DNA from: Asterias amurensis
Taxonomy: Eukaryota; Echinodermata; Asteroidea; Forcipulatida; Asteriidae
Assembly: GCF_032118995.1 (NCBI RefSeq)
Contig: NC_092668.1
Span: 11,449,501-11,513,500, forward strand
Reading direction: 5' to 3'
Length of the DNA: 64,000 nucleotides
Shown: piece by piece, positions 1 through 12,335 of the stretch
Layout of the letters: every line of letters begins with the position of its first letter
Numbering within the stretch: the first letter of the stretch is position 1
Program-made: the position numbers and the translations under genes
Notes under the pieces: model-generated
The model's database searches: none
The model's input: the letters and a program-made list of their open reading frames with translations, nothing else
What the model was told of the DNA's origin: nothing

Positions 1-245
1 CAGCAAAAGCACAGTGGCACCACTGTAATTGCTGTGGGTGCTGTGGATTATTTTGAGGCCTGGTTTTCTTCAATACAAAGAATATATATTTATCAGACAG
101 AAGAAAAACCCAAGACCATCGGACTTGTCCATTAATGAATTTACTGGCCAGAGACTTACAATCACTGGCTTCAGGCCTGTAGTCCAGTGTAATTTACAAG
201 CCCAGCATCCATGTGTACAAATCCATCCATTATAATGGGTATGTT

Positions 246-560
246 CAGACAGCGTACTTACTTAGACCCGAACCGTTTTAACTTTTACAAGCAGCGGGGG
301 GTGGTCGTAAAAATAAAAACCCATTGCGTTCAGACAGCACAGAGTTAAACCCGATCCGGTTAAACTTTGGTTTTAAGAGGTCGTCCATGGTGAGTTAAAA
401 CCGGATGTCATTCTGTCCACACGCAGTGTTAAAAGATAAACCCGAACTGGTTTAGACTTAGACCGCCTCGCTGGGGGTTTAAACCAGATCCGGTCTATCT
501 TTTTTTGCGTTCAGACGCACAAAAGTTGAACCCGAACCGGTCTAAGTTGAGTTTGACCAA
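246..560. repeat. Degenerate repeats of a CAGAC...ACCCGAWCCGGTTTA motif
   Basis: Four to five imperfect copies of GTTCAGACAGCAC followed by AACCCGAACCGGTTTA-type sequence occur at about 246-290, 330-375, 419-463 and 508-560, spaced roughly 85-90 bp, with some inverted versions between. Probably an uncharacterised transposon remnant. Confidence 0.6.
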
Positions 561-746
561 CTTTAGTACGGCGTGTGAACGACCTCATTTTTTGCATCCC
601 TGTGTTGTTCTTTTCTTTGCCCTTGAAGTTAAGAACCTCCCATAGACTTTGTAAACCAAATTTGTTGTGGAGCACCAAGTTGTCTTAAGAATTTCCCTGT
701 GGAGACCCTATTGTTTTCTCTTTTCTGTTTTGTTTCTTGATCTCCA

Positions 747-918
747 TTTAAAGGCAATGGACACTATTGGTAATTCCTCAAAATAATTATTACCATAAAA
801 ACCTTACTTGGTAACGAGTAATGGGGAGAGGTTGATGGTATAAGACATTGTGAGAAACGGCTCCCTCTGAAGTGACGCAGTTTTCGAGAAATATGTAAAT
901 TTCCACAAATTTGATTTA
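747..918. mobile_element. MITE-A, truncated copy
   Basis: Starts with the MITE-A terminus AAAGGCAATGGACACTATTGG and follows the family consensus to about 918, where it is cut by a different element. Confidence 0.7.
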
Positions 919-1062
919 GGACTCGTCTTATCTCGCGTTAGGACGAGTAAGTCGTCCTAACTTAAGATTAATCTTAAGGTCTGCATGCTACAGTGCAGGG
1001 TTGGGACTCGTCCTAAGTCTTAAGATTAATCCTAAGTTAGGAAGAGTTTTGTGAAATCGACA
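918..1062. mobile_element. Inverted-repeat element with GTCCTAACTTA arms
   Basis: The arms read roughly CTTAAGATTAATCTTAAG and GTCCTAAGTCTTAAGATT, and the outer end is AGTTTTGTGAAATCGACAGC. Related copies or pieces lie at 2925-2975, 11286-11450 and 38575-38720 (each ends near TTTCACRAA/TGAAATCGA). A non-autonomous DNA element family. Confidence 0.6.
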
Positions 1063-1960
1063 GCTGTGTCTATAAAAACCTCCAATAGACTTTGTAAACA
1101 AAAATTCTTTGTGGAGATCCCTGGTCTTTAGAATGTCCCTACAATACAGAACCTTTATTTTCTCTTTTCTGTTTTGTTTTTCAATCTCCTTGAAGATAGT
1201 GAATAAGAAATCACTCCATTTCACATTATTTTGTGCATTCTAATTAGTATGCAGAATGTAATGTAATTGTGAATTGACCCTCTGATTCTCTGAATCTATC
1301 GCTTAGACCTTGACTGTGATAGCCCTATGGCATGTAAGGGTAGTTGACATAATTGTGTATAAATCACGGGCTGCTAATATTAATACGGTAGCCAAAGCAA
1401 CAGGGTCATCTTCATGTCAAAAGCCTAGAGAATTGTTGACAGAATTCTGACTAGGATCATGTTAGGTGCAGTCAATATGTCAGATTCTTATGGGAGTATA
1501 TTGACTTGAGGGCAGAAAGATAACTACAGGGGAGAAATCAGGCCTAGAGTAGTTTTTAACAGCTTGGTATTTTTTTTTTAATAATAATAATTTAAATAAT
1601 ATTAAAGTCTTATAAATATATGGCCCTGGATCAACTAATAAGATATTCTTACTGAAGTATCTGTACATGAGCAATTTGGTATATAAATATATACAATTAT
1701 ATAAGACATCTATTTAAAGAGGTCAAACAAATATGTTTGATTATTTTAATCATTTACAAACGTATTTTCATGACATTGTTTTACTCATTTCTCCAAAACT
1801 ACAGCACCTCAGTAAGTAATATTTGAAGGGAAGCTTTCCACTATCATTATCTTCAAACCCTGTAAGTTTAATGTAAATCTATGGACATTTTGAAAAGGTA
1901 CCGGTATCCTTTAAATAGTGAATGTTACATTAATAGATTATTCTGTGATTTTGTTTCTAG

Positions 1961-4900
1961 ATTGCTGGGTGTGCTTGTATAGCAGCAGGAGTCTGGGCGT
2001 GGAGCGATAGAGTAAGTTACAATATTCAATATTATCATAATATCTGTTTCTTTTTAAAGACACTGGACACTATTGATTTTTGTCAAACACTAGTCTTCAC
2101 AGTTGGTGTATCTCAACATATATGCATAAAATAAAATAACAACCCCGTACAAAATTTGAGCTCAATCGGTCGTCGAAGTTGCGAGCTATTAATGAAAAAA
2201 AAAACACCCTTGTCGCACCAATGGTCATACGCAGTTGTGTGCTTTCAGTGCTTGATTTCGAGACCTCAATTTCTAAACTTGAGGTCTGAAAATCAAATTT
2301 GTGGAAAAGTACTTCTTTCTCGAAAACTATGTCACTTCAGTGGGAGCTGTTTCGCACAATGTTTTATACTATCAACCTCTCCCCATTACTCGTTATCAAG
2401 AAAGGTTTTCTGATAATAATTATTTTGAGTAATTACCAATAGTGTCCACTGCCTTTAATTTTAGCCCGCCAAGGGTTCTCCTAATGTTGCAAAGCTATCC
2501 TTTTGGCAAATACACACTTTTTGCGTGGCGATTTGTGCACATTTCGGCCGACTCACAAATTAATAATAATAGCAGGTTTCCTAAGCCAATTTCAACAAAA
2601 ACTTCATTAAAACTTTTAAATGCTTTATTATTCAAATTCACACATTTTCTCCTAATAGGCCTAATAAATAATAATAATAATAATATTGTGGCTTTATATA
2701 TATATAGCACACATGTCCGGTACTCAGTAACGCTCCTGGCGCTGTAACATACAGTATTTCCTGCGAGATGTGGGACTACGTTTGAATTATGCGACCTAAT
2801 TCTGATAGCACCATGTTATGTTTTATAAAAGGTGCTGTGGTGCAATTTGCTAATCCACTCAAACTAGTGTTTCTTTGTACCTATAAATGCATGGATTTAG
2901 TTTTGTTTTCAGGCACACATTGCCTCGGACTAGTCCTAAGTTACATGTAGGTAGAGTTTTGTGAAATCGATGCGAGTGCCTTCAAGTAGCTCAATGGAAT
3001 AAGGCTAATGTCTTATGCTGAGTCATGGACACATGTACCTCCATGTTCGAGTGAGATATAAATTCTTCGTGTTGGATTCAGGAAGGTTTTTTTTCCCTTC
3101 TCTTTTTCTTCCTCCAGGGTGTTCTTGGGGATCTTGATCAGCTGATTTCCTCCCCTCTCGTTGACCCCGTCTGGTGGTTCCTGGTTATCGGCGGGGTCAT
3201 ATTCATCCTCGCTACCTTCGGATGTATCGGCGCCCTTAGGGAAAACATCATGCTTCTCAAAATTGTAAGTATAATGTTTTAGTACCTCACAGGAGATTTG
3301 AACTGTGTAGGGTTTCGTCTACAGAATCAATGATTGCCATGGCGACTGAATGATCTCATTGAATCTGCCCATTAAAGGGTCTTGGTACTTTTTGTAGGAC
3401 ACCAAACACAGATTTACACTAAACTTACACAGTTTGAAGATAATGATAGTAGAAAGCTTCCCTTCAAATATTACTTGCTGAGGTGCTGTCCTTTTTGAGA
3501 AATGAGTTTTTAAACAAGTCACAAAAAATAGTTTTGTGTCAGTGAGACGAACATTATTTTAGCATTCCAAACGTGTTTTCGTGACACAGAGTCTTTCTCG
3601 CAGGCTAAATGACAACACAACAAACATGAACAGGTAACTAATTCGAGAAAGACTCTGTCAGGGTCGAAACGTCAGGCCATTAACTATTTTGTTTGCATTG
3701 TTACCATCAGTCCTTTTGGTTGGCAAGTTGTTTGCAATCAGCTAATTCTGTTTTCTCATTTAGCAAAGCTGTTACAGTTTGTTTAAAAAAGTTTTTTCTT
3801 CTTTTTAAACCAGAAAGCTTTGATAGGATTTGAGGCATTGCATGATGAGGTATCAATGTATATTTGGTTTGCGGTAACACCATGTGTGTATCTACTTGCC
3901 AGGTAGAGTTGTTCTTAGAGAACTGTCTTGCTTTATTCTACTGCCGCGGAGTAGATAATCAGAGGGACACTTCTCAGTTCTGAAAAGAACTGTCCTGCTT
4001 TTTAACTATTACCAGGGCGGATGGTATAGAAAATAGACTGGACTACTACTTTAGCTTATAGGATCATAATTAACTGTACTGCCGGGGAGTCAGTTCTGAA
4101 TTGGTCTCAAGGTTTCGACTAGCTTGCTCTAGAAAGCTTAAAAACACAATAATTATTTCATTGATTCATTATTCTGTAGAAATTCCACATGAATTATTTT
4201 TCTCTTTTCATTTGGTCTGCAGTATAGTGGACTTCTTGGTTTGATCCTGCTGGTGGAGATTGGAGGAGGCGTGGCCATCTACTTCTACAGAGCTGAGGTA
4301 AATACCACTTTGATTAGTATATTTGTTTTGTTTTAAGTTTGGGCTTGAACCGAAACTATACTAAAAAGTTACCCTGTAAGTTTTCCTTGTGGCGTGTTAC
4401 TTGATAAAGACCAATCCGACGAAACCAAATTGGTAGCGCCGTCTATTGAAAAATTACCAACTGCGGTGTCTTTTTGTGCACAAACTAGGCGTTGAAGACA
4501 CCGCAGCAGTGGCGCACGGTGCGCAATACCTGTGCGCCCGGTGCGCGCCTGGATTTATCTATTCATAAATACCTTGGACAGTTTCGCTTTTCATCTTGGT
4601 GGAGAGCGCGTCACATGGGGTGTACACTTGATAATGACCAGCTGGAGCTGTTTATAACCGGGTTATTTTTTTCCAGACACGTTTGTGCGGGTGAGCCCAC
4701 AACCTCGTTCGCAGGAGTGATTGATCTCACTGCGCCATTTTAGCCCATGGATACGAGGATGCATAACGCGCACAAATACATACCCGAAAACTCTCATAAA
4801 AGTGCACCACACATACAGAGCTAGACGTCGGGAAACAGATAAGTTTTACAGAGTTTCCTACTTTATTACGTCTTTTTACCGAAATGGCATTTATGAATGG

Positions 4901-7900
4901 GAATGGGAATGCCATAAATGCCCTCGCCTTTGTCTTGGGCTTTTCGCACGGCCACAACCCTGCCAGTTTTAAACGGCACATTAAGAACTCGTCACTCCCC
5001 TTTTATTCCCTTATTAAAATACTAAGAAGTAGCAAGATGATCCCCTGGCTGGTACTTTCCAGGCTGTATTGTTGACCTGGGTGTGATCCCTGTCTACATG
5101 GTAGCTAACGATTGTAAGGCCTTTCCTCTTGAAATCACAACAAAGTCTGTGTACGTCAAATGCAAAATGTAAGATTTTTTTCTATTTAATTCTTAGAGAA
5201 ACACTCTGCTATGGCTAAACGATAGACAACTTCCTTGTTTTTTTTGTGTTTTTTTTTTGTTCACAACTTCGTTCATTGACTTCACAAAACCTTAGGAAAA
5301 TGGGTCCAGTTTTTAACTCCCCCCAGCCCCCTCCAACTTCTTTGGAAACTAGTATTAAAAATAACAGGATATAGGGAAATTGGCAAAGTCCGGAGTATGT
5401 TCCCAAACCTACATTGTACATGTACACCTTTCAAAAGTGTTTTTATCCTCTCCTAAAATGTCTTGTTTTGTAACAGGAAATATAAATTTCATTGGAAATT
5501 TGTTATTTGATGTTTTAGTAATCTGATTTATGTGTTTTCTAGAAAGTAGTAAAGGTGGAATTTTGTTGTTTTTAAAATATTTTTTTATTGGAATATTATA
5601 TATATTTGGTTTGCAGTAACACCATGTGTGTGTGTCTACTTGCCAGGTAGAGATTGTTTTTTAGAGAATTGTTTTGCTATAGTCTACTACAGTGGAGTCA
5701 GTGGAGTAGACTTTTCCTGGCAAATATACACGGTGTTACTGCAAACCAAATTTGTATTGATACCTCACCATGCAATGCCTCAAATCATATTAATGTAAAG
5801 TTCAGGCCTGAAATCACATGGAGTTCCCTTTAAAAGTGTCCCATTGACTTTAAGATTTTCCAATGCAAGTGCCCTTTGTGAAATGAAAATTGCTCAAAGA
5901 TGAAGTTCATGCATCCACGCTGATCTTCAGAGCATAATCCAAACACTACAAATATCACTACAAATAATGCAATTGGTTTTAAAGACACTGGACACTATTG
6001 GTAATTGTCACAGACCAGTCTTCTCACTTGGTGTAATCTCAATATTATGCACAAAATAACAAACCTGTGAAAATTTGAGCTCGATTGGTCGACAGAGTTG
6101 CGAGATAATAATGAAGGAAAAATTACCCTGTGTCACACAAAGTTGTGTGCTTTCAGATGCTTGATTTCGAGACCTCAAATTCTAAATCTGAGGTCTTGAA
6201 ATCAAATTCATGGAAAATTACTTCTTTCTCTAAAACTACGCTACTTCAGAGGGAGTTGTTCTCACAATGTTTTATACTATCAACCTCTCCCCATTACTCG
6301 TTACCAATTAAGGTTTTATGCTAATAATTATTTTTAGTAATTACCAATAGTGTCCACTGCCTTTAATATAAATACATCCATGGTTCATTTTGCAAATCAA
6401 AGTTTCTTAAAAAAAAGCAGAAACCCTTCCACCATTCAGATGTTTGATTCGATTTCTGTTTTGTTGAACAAGTGCCAATTTTGTTTTACCTGGAAGCATC
6501 AAATCCAACCTCTGGGCGATTGTACTTTAAAAAGCTTGACGTACTTTGCACTCTGAAGTGCGTAGTTTTGTGGTTTTATGACATGTCCTCTTGCAATGTG
6601 ACTAATGCGCGGAGTATTTTGAAGCATGAAACATATGGTTTTGACATCATTCTGGTCCAGTGAGGATCGAGCGTGCTGTCTCAACTCGGGTTGTTGGGGG
6701 TCACCGAGTTTGTGAGTTATATTGAGGTAGATTGAAAAAGGATTTCCAAAAGGAAAGATAATTAAACAGCATTGTATTACAGGCGTGTGATTTCTCAGAG
6801 TAATTGTCATGGTGTCTTGATTTTCTGACCTCCTCAGGCCTGGAATTTCATCTTTGAAAGGGCAAGGCTATTTTCATTTTGCAAAGGGCAAGGCTATTTT
6901 CATTTCGAAAGGGCACATTACAATTCTTAGAGTCATGTGAAATTTTTGAAGGGGCATCAAGGCCAAGACCAGGGGCAACAGAGCCCATGGTCTTCCTGAC
7001 CTGCGTTTAATTCTAGACCTGCCGTCTTTAGCCTTCAAAATTTCTAGAAAGGAGTGAGGCAGTCGCCAAAGGGGAAAAGAAGTAGTCCACGTTGTGTCCA
7101 AAGTAGTTGTGTATTTCTGGCTTCTTATATTCAAATCTTGACCCTGTAAGGGTTGGTCTTTAAAATGTCACTTGTTTTGATCCGTCATGTAATTTAGGTA
7201 CCACCAGTTGATAATTCTTAGAATTTTGGTTACAGAAAATAACATAACATGTAGTCCCAAGCCAGCATTTTTTTAACAAGGACAAAGAATTTAATTGATG
7301 TTACATTTGCATCTGGGAGAAATTATATTATTTGATGTTTGCCCTTACATGAACCTACACCAATGTGTATTAAAGGCAGTGACACTGTTGGTAATTACTC
7401 AAAATAAGGGAAGACTGGTCTTTGACAATAACCAACGGTGTCCAGTGTCTTTAAAGGCACTGTACACGTTTGGTAATGGTCATAGATCATTGTTCTCGCT
7501 TGGTATATCCCATCATAAGCATAAAATAACAATCCGGTGAACATTTGGGCTCAATTGGTCAGCGAAGTTGCAAGAAAATGATGAAAGAAAAAACACCCTT
7601 TTTGGACGAATTTGTGTGCTTTCAGATAGGAATAACAGACTTCTAGCTAGAAGTCTTTTATTATTTCAGTGAGAAGTTACCTCTTTCTCAAAAACTACAA
7701 TACTTCGGAGGGATTAGTTTCCCACAATGTTTTATACTATCAACAGCGCTCCAATGCTCGTTACCAAGTCAGTTTTTAAGTTAATATCTGTTTTGATTAA
7801 TTACCAATCGTGTTCCTTCCCTTTAAGCACTGTGTACTCTGTGCTTTCCCGAGTCCTGAAAAAGAAATCCAGGTCCCAATTGCATAGAGCTGCTTAATCA

Positions 7901-10900
7901 ACAAAAAGTGCTTAACGTTTTCTGCTAAGTAAAGATGAACAGGATACCATTCACACATATGATATATATGTGTGATGGAATCTTGGCTGGTAACCTGATT
8001 TTGGTAAGCATAATTTTGTTGTGCTTAGCTCTACTTTTTGTGCTTTTAGAAACTCCATGAAAGGTGTTTTGGGTTCACTACCAAGCCCCCTTGTTTACAG
8101 TTTTGTCGGGTCTTGCAGAGCTACAGTGATTAAGTTCACTTATGAGGTATCCTTTGTTCCATAGCTGGAAATGAAGTTTAATAAGTTGAATTTATACCAG
8201 ATGTGATATTATTTGTTGACAGTCTAGTTTGACAGATGGTAAAGCTGAATTAGATACAGTTGCTTGTCATCACCCAGTGACCAAACAGGGGTCAACTTTA
8301 AAGGGATGTCTCAATCCATAAATATAAAAATAGTATCAAACTGGCATTTATAGAGCATCTTTTCCAGGTGTCTGTAGCACTGCCAAGCCCCCTCTGTTGA
8401 CAAGTTATTATGGGTGCGTTCGTTTGGCTTCCCTGGGTCGAGCCGGTCTGCCCGATACGTTCGAATAGCTTTGACTGGGCTTACCCGGGTGAGCCCCCAG
8501 TGCCCTGCTTGTTGGGGGGGGGGCCACTTGGGGGTGACCTGAGGTGCATGCCGCCACCACGAAATGGCGAGTGTGATCGAGGGGCTCACCCGAGTGAGCA
8601 CAGTGGGGGTCGACCCAGGGAAGCTAAACGAACGCACCCTATGCAAGATTGTTAAATGTCAAAGGTTAAAATTCAGAGGTCAATAAAAAAACAAGCATCG
8701 TCTTGGATTGGAACTTCCATATTTCTTTGCCTTTGTTCCAACACAGAGGCAAGATGTGCACAGAGAAAGCAGGGCATGAATCGAGAGAAGGGGCTGATCT
8801 AACCACAAGAGGTTGGAAATACAACAAATAAATTCTATGGTGGGAAAGTGGAGAAGAAAGTAATTAACTCTTTCAGTGTCAAATACGATCTATTTCATGT
8901 ACTCCCAAATTGCCATCTGTGGTACATGTACGACCCATAAACTACAAGATATCAAGAGAGGGCATTACAACACCAACGTATGATACAACTTTGTAGGTAT
9001 ACAGTGTATGCAAATGTTTGTGCTAAGTATAGCAGAAATTGTTGCGAAAGCGTAAGCGTACTTTACAGGTTAGCAAGCAAATCGGGCTGCTACAATGTAG
9101 CTTGACTGTTCACCATGGATTATTTTACATTGTTACACTTAATGTTGTTCTTGTTGTTGTTGTTTACAGCTCGAGTCGTTATTCGCTGACCAACTAACAG
9201 ATATTGCGATCACCAACTACAGAGGGAATGAAGATTTCCAGGATGTGGTTGATGCTTTACAAACGGGGGTAAGTAATTCCTCAGCGTTAGACCTCTGGAG
9301 AGTACTGAGTGGGTGTAAGGATCAAAACCCAATTATATTATTTACCTTCGAGGCAAAAATCTACTAACTTTGAATTCCGTTTGTGTCTTTCCGACAGCTT
9401 TCATGCTGTGGTGTGAACGGTTACCAAGATTGGGATATGAACATTTACTTCAACTGTTCCGAAAGCTACGTTGGCAACAACAAGAACTTAGAGGCGTGCG
9501 GAGTACCGTTCTCCTGCTGTCTGATTGATCCAGCTGTGGTAAGTAATGTAGGCAAATGGGGTACCAATGAATGTAGGGTGACATGGACGAGTGGTTTAGA
9601 GCATGAAATTCAATTTGTTGTGGTGTTGGGGTGTTATAAAACAAATGTTGGCTGCTTTTACTCGTGCAATGGTTAAAACTATGACTCCCTCTGTGATCCC
9701 TGTAGCGTTCTAAAATAGAACGTGCCGTTAGTGTAAACCATAGCACTCGAAGCAGTCAATATTTGTATACTATCAACCTCTTCCCATTATTCGTAATCAA
9801 GAAAGGTTTTATGATGATAATTATTTAGAGGAATTACCAATAGTGTCCACTGCCTTCAAGTCATCAGAGTGTGGGTTCGAATCCCGGCCATGACACTTGT
9901 ATTGATCATAAACTTACTTAACTTATCCCGTATAATACCATTATTATTTGTGTACATCTTTCTTTCTTTCTTTATTAATACATGAATTATCTTTGTGATT
10001 CCAGAGTGAAGTCATAAACACACAGTGTGGCTACAATGTACGATCAGAATCGGTAAGTCTTGCCAAACCATTCTTAGTTACAGTCGACTCTTCTTCAATT
10101 AAAGGAGTTGTATACCTTTGGTACGGGAAGACTTTTAGATGGTCCTTTTTCACAGAAGTGTGCGTGCTCAGACCTACCCGCGCAATACTGAGCATGAGCG
10201 CGCCTCTCAGAGCCCCCCAAAAAGGGCCGTTATGTCTGCTGCTGCCAGCGTCTCAAAAGTCTCCTTTTGGAACCTGCTGTTTTGTTTTAATCCTACATAG
10301 CTGTAATACCATAAAACTAACCTGTGAAAATTTTATTTCAAAAAGTTGTAACGCTCTTGAGATATTGCAGAAAATTTGTCAGTGTCCTCTCACCAAGATA
10401 ATTGACAGGAAGTCCCTCTTGAATATACACTTGTTGCACGCTGTGACGGGATCAATGGTGTTTAGTACACACGAGGGGGCAAAATGGCACCAGACGCGAA
10501 GCCGAGGGTGCAATTTGCCACCGAGGGTGTACAAAACCCATGGACCCCAGTCACAGCGTGCTACAATTGTTTTGTTATACCTTGGTAACATTGTTATTAC
10601 TCTTCCAAAAATTCTGTTGTCATCTTCAAACAATTACGACGAGTATGCATTGTTTAATAAACAAAAAAAAACAGTTCAAATAAGAAACAATTCTTCACTG
10701 TGCCCTCGGACCTGCGGGTGTTTCGTACACAGCGCTTGAAATCGACCAACGGTGGGAACGATCAAGGTGATGGACACCGGTGTACATCACTTTTCATGTT
10801 ACCCGACCCTCGAGCCATGTAACATGTGTCTTTGTTTTATATCACGTGATTGGTTCTTGACCAATGAAACTTTACAATTTGTAACCGAGCTATAACAATA

Positions 10901-12005
10901 ATGTTTTGTTGTCATGTTCTGTTTACAGCTGAGTCAAATCTCATCAAAAATCAATACAGTGGGATGTTTGTCCTCGTTCCAAATGTGGCTTCAGACCAAT
11001 CTAGTTGTGATTGCAATTGCTGCGGGAGTGATCTTGCTTATCGAGGTAAGACAGAATTTGAAACAATCCTTTGTTTGAAACTTTAACTGGTGTGAAATAA
11101 TAGGAAGAAACTATAAATAAATAAATAGTAACCTTGCGGGTATAACCATGTGTAAATCTTTTTTTTGCGCGAGTGTTGGCTCTGAGAAGAGCCAGTTTGG
11201 TCTCAACGTTTCGAACGGTATACTCTGCTCGTCTTCAGGAGAATGCTGCACTGCTTGGTGGTTGTTGAGCTTAAGTAGCACTGCAGTCGATTTCACGAAA
11301 CGCTAGGATCAATCCTATCTCGAGTTAGGACGAGTAACCCGTCCTAACTTAGGATGGGTTCAATGCGTCCTACGTATTTGGATACGGAATTGAACCCGTC
11401 CCAAGTCCTAAGATTTATCTTAAGTTAGGAAGAGTGTGGTGAAATCGATGGCTGCATATATGGGCGGGAAAACTTTGTTTGTTATAAAATAAAATATGTC
11501 AATTTTGCATAAAGAATATGTTTTTTTAAACCCTGACATAGATGTGTACAAAGTACTGTATACTCTTTTACTGTCCCGAGTTCTGTATCCAAAACCATGG
11601 GCAAATTACTTGTGCGGGATTCAAACCCACAACTTTTGTATTTACATGTACATGTAAATCCCTGTTCATACCTTATGCGAAGTGAATTTTGGCGTCACGT
11701 GGCTATTTTCGAAGCAAATGTTGCAGGATAGTTCAACTGTTACAAAATTTGTATATGGCATTCGCATTCTTAGGAAGTACGGACTAGGCTTCACATAGGA
11801 GATTCCTAAACAGAAGGCTTCTTGGGGATTCTAAGACCAATCCACACACCAAGTCTTAAGTTAATATTATACGAAGTTCCAAGATCCGTCAACCATGATC
11901 ACTAAAAGTTTCAAACGCTTTGAACATTTGTAGATTTTCGGCTTCTGCTTCTCAACGTCCCTGGTGAGTGACATCAAACGTCAGAAGTCAAAATGGCGGC
12001 ATTAG
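1961..12005 (+). CDS. Tetraspanin of the TspanC8 group (5' partial)
   Basis: Coding exons: 1961-2011, 3118-3264, 4223-4297, 9170-9268, 9398-9538, 10005-10052, 10929-11045, 11934-12005 (stop TAG). All have GT-AG borders and all introns are phase 0, giving 249 aa; vertebrate TSPAN5-type proteins are about 268-270 aa, so about 30 N-terminal residues are missing. Visible in order: the end of TM1 (GVWAWSD), small loop, TM2 ending in [10 protein letters not shown]3, a large extracellular loop with [25 protein letters not shown] and a last GC, then TM4 and a short tail containing LVSDIK. The large loop has eight cysteines, the hallmark of TspanC8 tetraspanins (TSPAN5/10/14/15/17/33). In vertebrates these escort ADAM10 out of the ER and steer its substrate choice, including Notch. 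The paralogue is not resolved; [13 protein letters not shown] and the tail look most like TSPAN5/17/14. NCS in YFNCS is a possible N-glycosylation site. Confidence 0.93.
2054..2458. mobile_element. MITE-A, full-length copy
   Basis: About 400 bp from TTAAAGACACTGGACAC to GTGTCCACTGCCTTTAA, with inverted ends. It lies in the tetraspanin intron after the 1961-2011 exon. Confidence 0.85.
3376..3530. mobile_element. MITE-B, half copy
   Basis: Begins ATTAAAGGGTCTTGGTAC and continues through AAGCTTCCCTTCAAATATTACTT and GAGGTGCTGT. It matches one arm of the foldback element at 29050-29411. Confidence 0.65.
3825..4105. mobile_element. MITE-G (GAGGCATTGCATGRTGAGGT family)
   Basis: Repeat running from GATTTGAGGCATTGCATG through GTAACACCATGTGTGTATCT, CTTGCCAGGTAGAG and TACTGCCGGGGAGTCAGTTC. 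Related copies are at 5588-5790 (foldback form), 40163-40432 and 53774-53945. No coding capacity seen. Confidence 0.6.
5588..5790. mobile_element. MITE-G, foldback copy
   Basis: The left arm TTTGGTTTGCAGTAACACC is mirrored by GGTGTTACTGCAAACCAAA, and CTACTTGCCAGG by CCTGGCAA, around a GTCTACTACAGTGGAGTC centre. A short palindromic element. Confidence 0.65.
5978..6366. mobile_element. MITE-A, full-length copy
   Basis: From TTTAAAGACACTGGACAC to GTGTCCACTGCCTTTAA, about 389 bp, inside the tetraspanin intron 4298-9169. Confidence 0.85.
6838..7040. repeat. Dispersed repeat, GGGCAAGGC/GGGCACC type
   Basis: One of a scattered family of roughly 120-200 bp segments reading GGCCTGGAATT..GGGCAAGG..AAGGCCAAGACCAGGGGCAA..GAGCCCATGG. 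Others are at about 28085-28200, 28872-29030, 32655-32815, 35105-35255, 35520-35690, 42545-42990, 49385-49505, 60140-60210 and 63808-63905. Class unknown. Confidence 0.5.
7370..7826. mobile_element. Two MITE-A copies abutting (one internally deleted)
   Basis: 7370-7454 carries both MITE-A ends with almost all of the middle lost (GGCAGTGACACTGTTGG to CGGTGTCCAGTGTCTTTAA). A second, divergent full-length copy starts at once (7452-7826, GGCACTGTACACGTTTGG to CCTTTAAGC). Confidence 0.75.
7873..8065. mobile_element. MITE with CTTAGCT/AGCTAAG arms
   Basis: From CCCAATTGCATAGAGCTGC through GGTAACCTGATTTTGGTAAGC and GTTGTGCTTAGCTC to an ATGAAA end. Related copies are at 19640-19805, 39465-39660 and 63640-63805, where the ends read AAATTGGGCCC or its complement. 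Confidence 0.6.
8412..8639. mobile_element. hAT-like MITE
   Basis: A 228-bp inverted-repeat element. The left end GGGTGCGTTCGTTTGGCTTC is mirrored by GAAGCTAAACGAACGCACCC, and the inner arms CCCTGGGTCGA and TCGACCCAGGG also pair. The AGGGTGCGTTCG-type end resembles hAT elements. No clear 8-bp target duplication is visible. Very GC-rich compared with its surroundings. Confidence 0.65.
9640..9858. mobile_element. Hairpin insert joined to MITE-A end
   Basis: 9640-9766 matches part of the hairpin insert seen at 18120-18308 (GTTATAAAACAAAT..GGCTGCTTTTACTCG..GCACTCGAAGCAGTCAATAT). 9767-9858 is the terminal part of a MITE-A copy. The junction TTTGTATACTATCAACC is identical to that at 18308. Confidence 0.7.
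10436..10565. repeat. Imperfect long hairpin
   Basis: TTGCACGCTGTGAC at the left pairs with GTCACAGCGTGCTACAA at the right. GTGTTTAGTACACACGAGGG roughly pairs with CCGAGGGTGTACAAAAC, and GGCAAAATGGCACC with GGTGCAATTTGCC. The centre carries GACGCGAAGCCGA. Contained in a 193-codon ORF that I do not consider a gene. Confidence 0.6.
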
Positions 12006-12335
12006 ACCACACGAGGGCCACGGACTCATCGGTCCCCCGCACACCCATCCCACTTCTAGTGTCACCTCTCACACGGAAGCAGCTAAGTTTTGAAATAATC
12101 GCATTATTAACAATTAAACACAGGTCACGTAAAGTACTTTTTCTACGGTAATTTTTATTGTAGATGTTTAAGGATTAAATTTTGTGGAAACCCCCCCCCC
12201 CCCCAAATAATGAATCATCCCACCCTAATGAAAGCACGAACATATCTTGGAAGAAATCATTCCATTTTGTCACGACCAGGAGTTCTTGTTTTGTATTGGA
12301 ATTACATTTACTTCACACATAAAGTTTACTAACGC

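Larger units (their letters stand above)
1..1960. other. No gene seen: tetraspanin first intron or 5' flank
   Basis: No convincing coding exon was found here, and no candidate for the missing tetraspanin N-terminal exon. The stretch holds a five-fold CCGGTT-rich repeat (246-560), a truncated MITE-A copy (747-918), an inverted-repeat element with GTCCTAACTTAAGATT-type arms (918-1062), and a copy of MITE-B (about 1730-1900). Confidence 0.6.

Noticed and set aside
10158..10739. 193-codon open frame on the plus strand inside a tetraspanin intron
   Set aside because: No recognisable domain, low-complexity composition, and it runs through an imperfect hairpin repeat. The exons on either side join in frame without it.
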